Program-made: the position numbers and the translations under genes
DNA from: an uncultured euryarchaeote
GTDB lineage: Archaea > Thermoplasmatota > Poseidoniia > Poseidoniales > Poseidoniaceae
Direction of reading: 5' to 3'
Assembly: GCA_937881505.1 (NCBI GenBank)
Contig: CALGEM010000211.1
Span: 1-6,542, forward strand
Length of the DNA: 6,542 nucleotides
Part shown: in pieces, positions 1 through 6,161 of the stretch
Position numbering within the stretch: the first letter of the stretch is position 1
How the letters are laid out: every line of letters starts with the position of its first letter
The notes under the pieces: model-generated
Told to the model about the DNA's origin: nothing
The model's input: the letters and a program-made list of their open reading frames with translations, nothing else
Databases searched by the model: none

Positions 1-1418
1 CAACGGTGGCCCGAGCCATCGCCGAAGACATGGGCTGGAACGTCATCGAACTCAACGCCAGCGATGCACGCAATGCAGCCGCTATTCGCAAGGCTGCAAC
101 CAGCGGAGCCACCCATCGTTCGCTCTTCCACGACCCAACTGCTCCCCCGTCCCGCACCCTCATCCTGCTCGATGAAGTAGACCACCTCTCTGGCGGCTTG
201 CGTCAAATCAGTCAAGAACGCATAGAGAAAGCCATGACTGGCGAGGATGACCGCCCAGGTGCAACCCTCAAGGGGGATTCTGGCGGGAAGGCTGAATTGC
301 TTCGGCTGCTGGACCAAACAAAACAACCCGTTATTTTGGCCTGCAACGAGGAAATGGGACTTTGGGGGAGAAATTCATCTTGGCGGACCACAAGAGACAG
401 GTTCACCAAACACCTGTTGAAAATCAATTTCGTTCGAGCCAATGATGAAGCCTTACGCCGAATTGCTCGGAGGGTCTTACGTGAAGAGGGCATTGAATTT
501 GAAGAAGCGGCCGTTGACGCGCTTGCAAAAACAAACCACGGTGACTTGCGGGCGCTCGTTCGTGATTTGCAAGTCCTTGCTACCGGCCTCAACGGCGCGG
601 CATTGACGCCAGCCATGGTTCAATCACATGCTGAAGCGAGTCAACGAGATGTCAACGTTGAGATATTTCCTGGTCTCGATAAACTCTATAGAGAGAGGAA
701 TAGCGAAGTCGCATCCAACCTCATTCGAACCATTGACAAGGATCCTTCTGATTTCCTCAACTGGGTCCACTGGAACAACGCTTCGTTGTTCACGCATGCG
801 CCAAGTGTTCGGAGAGGTTCACGAACGTTATTGCAAGCCGACCGTGCCATGATGGGGCGTTTTCTCAACACGGCTCACCGGTCGACCTATTGGACACAAC
901 ACCTGACGGCCTTGGCTGCATCGACGGCCAATGCCGTGCCTTTGGAAGGTCGAATATTCCCCTCCTACCCAAGTTATCTGCGAAGACGAGGACCAACAGG
1001 ACGGAACAGCATCGTTGAGAAACTCGCCGAGGTCTGCGGAACCAACCAATCCACCACCAGAGAGGAATTCCTGCAACCGCTGATGGCCTTGATGCAAGAT
1101 GACCACGCACTTGGGGATTCTTCGGATTTTGGCCTATCACTTGCCCTCGGTTTGTCAAGCGACGAACATCTATCGCTCGCAGGCCTCGCCAAATCACGAC
1201 GCTCCTCCAAGGCCCTTGCCAAAGCCTACGACGAGGCAGAGGAAGCGCACAGGGAGGCACGTTTGCAGCGACGTGAAGAAATCAACAATGCACCCTCCAA
1301 ATCAGTAGACCCAACCCCCCAGGAGATGATGCAAGAACCAGCACGCCAAGATGTCATCGAGGAACCTGAAGACAAGGATGACCAAGGACCTGCCCCTGGT
1401 CAGATGACCTTGTTTTGA
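1..1418 (+). CDS. rfcL: Replication factor C large subunit (clamp loader), 5'-truncated
   Basis: Large subunit of the archaeal clamp loader, which with RfcS opens the PCNA ring and loads it on primed DNA using ATP. The window opens inside the gene. The first complete codons read T-V-A-R-A-I-A-E-D, the helix that follows Walker A, so roughly 45-50 N-terminal residues are missing and the GTG at base 6 is internal. Numbering from that GTG: Walker B LILLDEVD at 52-59; sensor 1 ILACNE with N114; sensor 2 GDLRALVRDLQ with R182; the RfcL-type collar domain at about 215-365, including QADRAMMGRFLNTAHRS and FPSYPSYLRRR; then a highly charged tail at about 395-460. The protein ends exactly in GQMTLF, a shortened PCNA-interacting (PIP-like) motif. 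Walker B and sensor 1 are separated by more residues than usual, and a Trp/Arg-rich insertion follows sensor 1. The 3' end overlaps trkH by 19 bp, convergently. The collar makes RfcL much more likely than RfcS or another AAA+ protein. Confidence 0.93.
   Translation, partial: TVARAIAEDMGWNVIELNASDARNAAAIRKAATSGATHRSLFHDPTAPPSRTLILLDEVDHLSGGLRQISQERIEKAMTGEDDRPGATLKGDSGGKAELLRLLDQTKQPVILACNEEMGLWGRNSSWRTTRDRFTKHLLKINFVRANDEALRRIARRVLREEGIEFEEAAVDALAKTNHGDLRALVRDLQVLATGLNGAALTPAMVQSHAEASQRDVNVEIFPGLDKLYRERNSEVASNLIRTIDKDPSDFLNWVHWNNASLFTHAPSVRRGSRTLLQADRAMMGRFLNTAHRSTYWTQHLTALAASTANAVPLEGRIFPSYPSYLRRRGPTGRNSIVEKLAEVCGTNQSTTREEFLQPLMALMQDDHALGDSSDFGLSLALGLSSDEHLSLAGLAKSRRSSKALAKAYDEAEEAHREARLQRREEINNAPSKSVDPTPQEMMQEPARQDVIEEPEDKDDQGPAPGQMTLF
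1380..1401. terminator. Imperfect hairpin at the rfcL/trkH convergent overlap
   Basis: GACCAAGG (1380-1387) pairs with CCCTGGTC (1394-1401), apart from one A/C mismatch, around a 6-nt loop. On the + strand a moderately T-rich stretch (about 1409-1426) follows, including the rfcL stop. The stem contains most of the trkH stop codon. As an inverted repeat it could act on both transcripts. It lies wholly within coding sequence, so it may equally be chance. Confidence 0.28.
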
Positions 1419-3037
1419 TCGTTTTCGCCCTCACGGTCCAAGATGCGCTTGACCATAGCCATGCCTTGTCGTTCACCGTCCGATTTCTCCTCACGTCGCC
1501 AGCTGTGCGGATGCAGCACAATGATGGCGGTCAGCAATTCAAGACGACCAAACCACATCAAGATGGATGTGAACAACAACGAGTCAAAACTCATGCTCGC
1601 CCATGTCTCAGTAGGACCGTAGGCACCAAGGGCAGGACCGGTATTTCCAAGCCCAGAAGCAGCCACCGAGAAAATTGTTTCGAAGGAAGCATCGGGCATC
1701 ATCATGGCAAGGACGATGCAAGAAAATCCGAATAGAATGACCCAAATGAACAACATGCCAACCACGAGGCTGACTTGCTTTTGTTCAACCACCTCGTTGT
1801 TCATGCGAATCATGTGAATTTTTCGTGGCTGGGCGATGCGTGCGAGTTCTCGGAAGGCAACTTTGAGGCCGATTCGGATTCGCATCAGTTTCAAACCACC
1901 GCTGGTTGACCCTGCGCAAGCACCGATAATCATCAGCAGGAAGATGATGATACGTGCGACACCTGGCCAGGAAGCATAGTCGGCCGAAGCATAACCCGTG
2001 GAAGTACCAATGGACAGCACGTGGAACAACGTATCAAGCAAGGCATTGCCCGCTGCCATCCCGACTAAGACCAGCGAAACGGTGATGATGGTCACCGCTG
2101 TAAAAATATAGAACAAATACATGCGGAATTCTTCGTCCCTCCATGCCGACTTGAGGTCGCCTGCTCCCATCAGCCACATCAAGGTGAAATTCACACCGGC
2201 GAGGAACATGAAGACGATGATGATGATTTCAATCGTCGCAGAATCATAGTAGGCAATGCTGGCATCTCGTGTGGAGAATCCGCCGCTGGGCATGGTCGTG
2301 AAGGCGTGATTGACAGCATCGAACACCGACATCCCTCCGATGAATTTCAGCGCCAACATCTCGATGAGCGTCAGTACGAGGTAGAGCCCCCAGAGAGCCA
2401 TAGCGGTCTGCCTGAGTTTTGGACGAAGACGGGACAGGGAAGGGCCGGTCAGTTCTGCACGTGCAAGAGCCATGCCTCCACCGATGATACGCGATAGCAC
2501 GAGCATCCCCAACATCACGACCCCCATACCACCCAACCATTGGGTCAGCGAACGCCAAAGGAGCAAACCACGGGGTTGGGCATTGATACAATCAGGCGTG
2601 GTTCCTGGAATACAGTTCGGGCTCATGGCGTGGGAGAGCACGGTCGCCCCAGAGGTCGTAAAGCCCGACATGGATTCAAACCAGGAATTCACGAATCCTC
2701 GCAAGATGTCAATCAGAAGGGCATCGTCAACAAAGGGGCCTACAAAAACACCACCAAACCAGTACGGTAGGGCACCGATGAACACGGTCAAGGGCCAAAC
2801 GAGGCCGACGCCAACAAAGGCTTCCAAATCCCGAAGCCGTTGGGCAGAATCCGTTCGGGTGAAGAGGCCGAGCATGGCGGTACCCAAACCGCCACTGATG
2901 AGCATGGCTGGGCCGAAGGCCCTCAACGCCAGTTCCCAGCCATCGAGCCAGGCCGTGATCAAGGCACAGAGGCCAAGAGGGACCAAGAGGGCGATGAGGG
3001 TCCAGCCCAAAATCAGGTTCAGCACATCATAGCGCAT
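1400..3037 (-). CDS. trkH: TrkH-family potassium uptake channel subunit
   Basis: Integral membrane K+-translocating subunit of a Trk system, working with the cytoplasmic TrkA encoded just upstream. All four pore-loop repeats of the family are visible (numbering from the ATG): TTSGA at 127-131, TTMPSGGFS at 247-255, SIGTSTGY at 342-349 and SGLGNTGPALG at 461-471, each with the expected filter glycine. The broken-helix intramembrane gate loop GACAGSTSGG is at 372-381, and the terminal GRLELL signature at 497-502. About ten hydrophobic helices surround the loops. At 545 residues it is somewhat longer than E. coli TrkH (483), partly through a Cys-containing loop after the first filter (about 137-156) and a charged cytoplasmic tail (about 511-545). 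I chose ATG 3037 because AGGTG lies 5 nt upstream. The alternative GTG at 3043 overlaps the trkA stop as GTGA and would add two residues, but leaves no spacing for a Shine-Dalgarno site. The 3' end overlaps rfcL. Confidence 0.95.
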   Translation of the reverse strand: MRYDVLNLILGWTLIALLVPLGLCALITAWLDGWELALRAFGPAMLISGGLGTAMLGLFTRTDSAQRLRDLEAFVGVGLVWPLTVFIGALPYWFGGVFVGPFVDDALLIDILRGFVNSWFESMSGFTTSGATVLSHAMSPNCIPGTTPDCINAQPRGLLLWRSLTQWLGGMGVVMLGMLVLSRIIGGGMALARAELTGPSLSRLRPKLRQTAMALWGLYLVLTLIEMLALKFIGGMSVFDAVNHAFTTMPSGGFSTRDASIAYYDSATIEIIIIVFMFLAGVNFTLMWLMGAGDLKSAWRDEEFRMYLFYIFTAVTIITVSLVLVGMAAGNALLDTLFHVLSIGTSTGYASADYASWPGVARIIIFLLMIIGACAGSTSGGLKLMRIRIGLKVAFRELARIAQPRKIHMIRMNNEVVEQKQVSLVVGMLFIWVILFGFSCIVLAMMMPDASFETIFSVAASGLGNTGPALGAYGPTETWASMSFDSLLFTSILMWFGRLELLTAIIVLHPHSWRREEKSDGERQGMAMVKRILDREGENDQNKVI

Positions 3038-3039
3038 GG

Positions 3040-4452
3040 TCACACCTTGAATCGTTTCTGAGCGTCAGCAACCTTGTCCTTCATGCAAAACAAAACGATG
3101 CGATCGTTCTCAAGCAGAAGTTCATCGGGTTGAGGGTCAATCGATTCCCAAGAGCCCCCAATGTTGCGACGTTTGATGAATGCAGGTCGCATCCATTCAG
3201 GGAATTTGGCATCGGAAACTCGCTTTCCAGCGAATTTTGCCCGTTCGGTCACCTTTAGGGTAATTCCCACAACATTTGGCAGTTCGGCCAAGAGGGCATA
3301 ATGACCCGAAAGACTTCGATGCACGTGAGAGAGGATGTTGTTGACCGCAACGCGGTGTCGGTCGACGGCGAAGGAGATACCCATTCGCTGAGTGACCTTG
3401 ACCAGGTCCGCATCGTACAGCATCAACCCCGTATGAGGTACGCCCAAATCGGACATCATCAACACCGCCGCAATGTTGGCGTGGTCGTCGTCAAGGGCAC
3501 TCAAAGCCACATCATAACCATCGATGGAAATTTCCTCAAGAACGCTTCTGTCCAAATGGTCGCCATGGATGACCTCGATGTTGATGTCGCCACCCATTTT
3601 GGAGCCTGCGAGTTTGTTCGCAAGGTGAAGTTCACGCTCCAGGACCGTGACGGTTGCACCGTGGGCAAGCCAATCCTTGGCCATTTTCGTGCCGATTGAG
3701 GATGCACCCACGATGACTACTTTCGGGTTTTCTGGGAAGTACGAAATTTCGTGTCCAAAGGTGATGAGCGCCGGATTGAATCCATCCAAACCGATCACTG
3801 CAACGGCCAATCGGTCCCCGACCTCAAGCACACTCTCATCGTTTGGAATGAAACTGCGTTGTCCGTCGCGCTTCACACCCACAATATTCGGGAACGCATG
3901 AACAAAGTCATCTTTGACATCCTTCAGCGGACGACCAACGATGTTTCGTGCGGTTTCACCGATGTCAAATTCAATGACGTAAGCCTCCTCACCAAACGGA
4001 ATGACTTCCTCGATATCGGTGGAACGCAATCCCGCGTTCAGCCGTTGAATGGCACCGTGAAGCGGGTTGACGACGTGGTCAACTTTGGCCCACTGGGTCA
4101 GATGCCCTTGGTTGAATTCGTCCACGTACGAAGCGGTTCGCAGACGGCAAATGCTCGTCAATTTGTCTTCGCCATCTGCGGTCTCGTGAGCGTGTTCTGC
4201 GATTGAACAGGCGATGAGGTTTGTTTCATCCGATGGCGTTGCTGCGACAAAGACACTGGCGTAGGTGATGCCCGCCTCCAACAGGACTTCCCTGGAGGTG
4301 ATGTTGCCGTTGACAACCAAGCAATCAAGGGCTTGGGCATTGGTGACCGCTCGTGAATCGTTGTCGACGATGACGATGTCGTACTTTTCGTCTGCCAAAG
4401 CTCGTGCGAGGGCAATTCCCACACGCCCTGCACCACCAATAATCACGCGCAT
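3040..4452 (-). CDS. trkA: TrkA, dual-RCK gating subunit of the potassium uptake system
   Basis: Peripheral cytoplasmic regulator of TrkH; in characterised relatives, NAD(H) or ATP/ADP binding opens or closes the channel. The 470 residues form two tandem RCK units, as in E. coli TrkA (458 residues). Unit 1: Rossmann fold from residue 2 with GAGRVG at 7-12 and an acidic residue at the end of strand 2 (D30), followed by a TrkA_C domain at about 146-225. Unit 2: Rossmann fold from 244 with GASSIG at 249-254 and E272 at the end of strand 2, then TrkA_C at about 390-458. The first unit keeps the full GxGxxG. The second has Ser in place of the middle Gly, so it may bind nucleotide differently or weakly. 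ATG 4452 is supported by a strong Shine-Dalgarno (GAGGTGA, 7-nt spacing). The gene lies 12 nt after the transglutaminase-like gene and its stop overlaps the trkH start region, so the three are very probably co-transcribed. Confidence 0.95.
   Translation of the reverse strand: MRVIIGGAGRVGIALARALADEKYDIVIVDNDSRAVTNAQALDCLVVNGNITSREVLLEAGITYASVFVAATPSDETNLIACSIAEHAHETADGEDKLTSICRLRTASYVDEFNQGHLTQWAKVDHVVNPLHGAIQRLNAGLRSTDIEEVIPFGEEAYVIEFDIGETARNIVGRPLKDVKDDFVHAFPNIVGVKRDGQRSFIPNDESVLEVGDRLAVAVIGLDGFNPALITFGHEISYFPENPKVVIVGASSIGTKMAKDWLAHGATVTVLERELHLANKLAGSKMGGDINIEVIHGDHLDRSVLEEISIDGYDVALSALDDDHANIAAVLMMSDLGVPHTGLMLYDADLVKVTQRMGISFAVDRHRVAVNNILSHVHRSLSGHYALLAELPNVVGITLKVTERAKFAGKRVSDAKFPEWMRPAFIKRRNIGGSWESIDPQPDELLLENDRIVLFCMKDKVADAQKRFKV
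3043..3047 (-). promoter_or_regulatory. Shine-Dalgarno site deciding the trkH start
   Basis: AGGTG on the minus strand lies inside the last trkA codons (Lys-Val) and 5 nt before ATG 3037. It includes part of the alternative GTG start at 3043, which therefore has no usable upstream site. This favours ATG 3037, with initiation coupled to termination of trkA at TGA 3042-3040. Confidence 0.65.
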
Positions 4453-4459
4453 GCTCTGT

Positions 4460-4466
4460 TCACCTC
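4460..4466 (-). promoter_or_regulatory. Shine-Dalgarno site of trkA
   Basis: GAGGTGA on the minus strand, 7 nt before ATG 4452, matches the anti-Shine-Dalgarno core. It overlaps the last two bases of the upstream gene's TGA stop, so ribosomes finishing the transglutaminase-like protein sit on the trkA initiation site. This decides the trkA start and supports translational coupling. Confidence 0.8.
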
Positions 4467-6081
4467 ACCATGTTTCAGGATACATCTTGACCTTGTAGGT
4501 TCCACCGTTGAGTTCAACCACGCCCACCGTTTCATAGCTTTTCTGGCGATCAAAATCACAGGGTTGAGAGCACGAATCGAACGGGTAGTAATAGCGATTC
4601 ACCAGACTTGCGGAAGGGTCTGGTTCCTCCACCCAATCCATGTAGGCGGTGGGCGTTGACAGCAACCACTTGTTGTTGACAACGTCAACTTGTGCTTCCA
4701 CATAGCAGGTTTGCAGGATGATGCCTCGCTCCTCACACCAACTGTCCTTGAGTGGCAGTTGGATGTAGCCCCAGGCGTGGGCTTCCCATCCCTCGTTGGA
4801 AAAGAAGGGGTCACCCAATACGCCAAAGGCGTACCATCCGGGGACACCGCGTGTCCGGAGGATGCTGAAAAATGCATTTGTTTGTTCATCGCAATCGCCA
4901 GTTCCTGCTGCGAGGCAGGCTGGCCCGGAACGTGCAGGACTCGGCGCTTCCCTGTCGTAGGAAACATAGGCGTGTAGGTAATCAAAAGTTGCTCGTGAAA
5001 AGGCATAGGCGTTGTCCGAACTGCCCTCTGGAAGGCTGGATGCAATGGTGTCTGCGGTGGCCATCACGATGGCATCTTGGGCGTTAATGGCAAATCCTGC
5101 ACCTGGGCCACGGTCATACCAGAGACTGCTGCCAAAGTCGCTTTGGCGCACACCGTTTCCACGCTGTGCCAAATCGTCAAAGTTTCCAGAATTGTCGACG
5201 TTGATTCCAATGTCCTTGCCCGCAACACGTGCATCAACTCGGCCGTCATCCCACCATGAGTAGGAGGTGGATTGCATGTGCAAATTCAGGGCGTACCTGA
5301 CGCTACCACCGTTTTGGAAATTCGTACGCACCTTGATGCACTTCGCAAGAGGACACTGGTCTTGATCCTCACCGACGGCAGGCCACCATACTTCGTGGCC
5401 GTTGGCGGTTGTGATGGCATTGGAGAACGGGCGGTCGGGCATCCCATCAAGCGGGATGTTGATGTCTTGTCCATCAATGGCCAGCGTGATTTGAAGCGTT
5501 TGCTGGAGAACACCCGGCGTTGAATCTCCTGACTGGTCTGTGTAGGCGAACATCGCTGCACCCGGTAAGGTGGATTGAATGGTTGGGGGGATGAGGATGT
5601 TCTCTGTTTGCGAAGAGATACCGTTGGCCGTCACGTCATGAATCTTCGAGAGCGTGTAGGTGGCCTCATTCGGGTAGACGTGATAAGGTGCGAGTTGGGA
5701 TTGCAGAAATTCATCAACTCCACCAAATTCACCAAAAACAGCCTCCTGGGCTTGCGGTGAAAGCATAATGAACGCCACCAAGCCGAGCATGGCCACGCTT
5801 CGGAACCTGTTTTTTCGGCGCTTCATGATGTTTCGTTGGCGCCCAGTGTGGGTTTGGACGATGCCTCGCTGCGATGGCTTTGCGGCCATTTTGTAGGTGG
5901 TTTCCTTGTTGCCTTTGCTTTTGCTAAATTGCTGCTCAAGGCGATAACTAGCCCGATCTCCCTTGGGCAGCACGCGACCACACGAGTAGCAAATCGTGTC
6001 GCCTGGCAGTGACGCACTGCGGCAGTAAGGGCAAGCACCCATGTTAATTGGCTCGGCTGGCGTCGTATAACGATTGTCCAT
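4465..6081 (-). CDS. Zinc-ribbon, membrane-anchored transglutaminase-like protein
   Basis: Domains in order (538 residues): an N-terminal zinc ribbon C17-x2-C20-x10-C31-x2-C34; a basic linker (about 40-94, RQRNIMKRRKNRFR before the membrane); one hydrophobic helix at about 95-108; a probably beta-rich region at about 135-320; and a transglutaminase-like core at about 355-480. In the core, GDCDEQTNAFFSILRTRGVP supplies the putative nucleophile C397, and EAHAWGY the His H435, matching the Cys...His-x-Trp pattern of the transglutaminase/papain-like superfamily. The usual third residue (Asp, in a W-x3-D-P-T context) is not obvious: the corresponding segment KWLLSTPT (471-478) has Thr. By the positive-inside rule the ribbon is cytoplasmic and the large domain outside. 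Cysteine pairs (243/248, 389, 449/459, 504/508) fit disulphides there. It could be a peptidase, a cross-linking enzyme or a non-catalytic relative; its substrate is unknown. It is the first gene of the operon with trkA and trkH. ATG 6081 has no spaced Shine-Dalgarno but lies just below a TATA-like box. Confidence 0.82.
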   Translation of the reverse strand: MDNRYTTPAEPINMGACPYCRSASLPGDTICYSCGRVLPKGDRASYRLEQQFSKSKGNKETTYKMAAKPSQRGIVQTHTGRQRNIMKRRKNRFRSVAMLGLVAFIMLSPQAQEAVFGEFGGVDEFLQSQLAPYHVYPNEATYTLSKIHDVTANGISSQTENILIPPTIQSTLPGAAMFAYTDQSGDSTPGVLQQTLQITLAIDGQDINIPLDGMPDRPFSNAITTANGHEVWWPAVGEDQDQCPLAKCIKVRTNFQNGGSVRYALNLHMQSTSYSWWDDGRVDARVAGKDIGINVDNSGNFDDLAQRGNGVRQSDFGSSLWYDRGPGAGFAINAQDAIVMATADTIASSLPEGSSDNAYAFSRATFDYLHAYVSYDREAPSPARSGPACLAAGTGDCDEQTNAFFSILRTRGVPGWYAFGVLGDPFFSNEGWEAHAWGYIQLPLKDSWCEERGIILQTCYVEAQVDVVNNKWLLSTPTAYMDWVEEPDPSASLVNRYYYPFDSCSQPCDFDRQKSYETVGVVELNGGTYKVKMYPETW

Positions 6082-6100
6082 GAAAACCCGATTAACACCT

Positions 6101-6110
6101 TAAATAAAAA
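6101..6110 (-). promoter_or_regulatory. TATA-like promoter of the transglutaminase-trkA-trkH operon
   Basis: Read on the minus strand, this segment is TTTTTATTTA, followed by AGG, and resembles an archaeal TATA box. Its centre lies about 24-26 nt upstream of ATG 6081. Archaeal transcription usually starts about 25 nt downstream of the box centre, so the start should fall at or within a few bases of the ATG, giving a leaderless or nearly leaderless mRNA. The absence of a properly spaced Shine-Dalgarno agrees with this. A clear purine-rich BRE upstream is not seen. The same T-rich stretch could also serve termination of the upstream gene. Confidence 0.55.
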
Positions 6111-6114
6111 CGGG

Positions 6115-6123
6115 TAAAAAGAA
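6115..6123 (-). terminator. T-tract terminator after the small membrane protein gene
   Basis: About 40 nt below the TAA stop of the small membrane protein gene, the minus strand reads TTCTTTTTA just after a GGGCC stretch; a second T-run follows within 10 nt. Archaeal intrinsic termination depends mainly on such T-tracts, without a strict need for a hairpin, and no strong stem is visible. Termination here would separate this gene from the downstream trk operon. Confidence 0.35.
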
Positions 6124-6161
6124 GGCCCTAAACCGGATGCTAATCAGAAGTAAACAAGTAA

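Noticed and set aside
6..8. GTG as the start of the RfcL reading frame
   Set aside because: It falls just after where Walker A must be, and the frame is open to the window edge (ACG codon before it), so it is an internal Val codon of a truncated gene.
212..616. 134-residue minus-strand frame opposite rfcL
   Set aside because: Ser/Arg-rich translation with no domain, covering the RfcL Walker B and sensor regions on the other strand.
2472..3032. 186-residue open frame on the + strand antisense to trkH
   Set aside because: Its Pro/Ser/Lys-rich composition fits no fold, and it lies opposite a clearly real TrkH; it is a shadow frame.
3301..4206. Two + strand open frames (132 and 151 residues) antisense to trkA
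   Set aside because: They mirror conserved TrkA sequence, with no recognisable domain or independent start signals.
4599..5045. 148-residue minus-strand frame inside the transglutaminase-like gene
   Set aside because: It is a frame-shifted reading of the gene that contains the Cys-His core; composition is low in structure and no start signal is evident.
6086..6115. ACCCG-N20-CGGGT inverted repeat flanking the TATA-like box, considered as an operator
   Set aside because: Only five paired bases with a long spacer and no extension on either side; expected by chance at this frequency.
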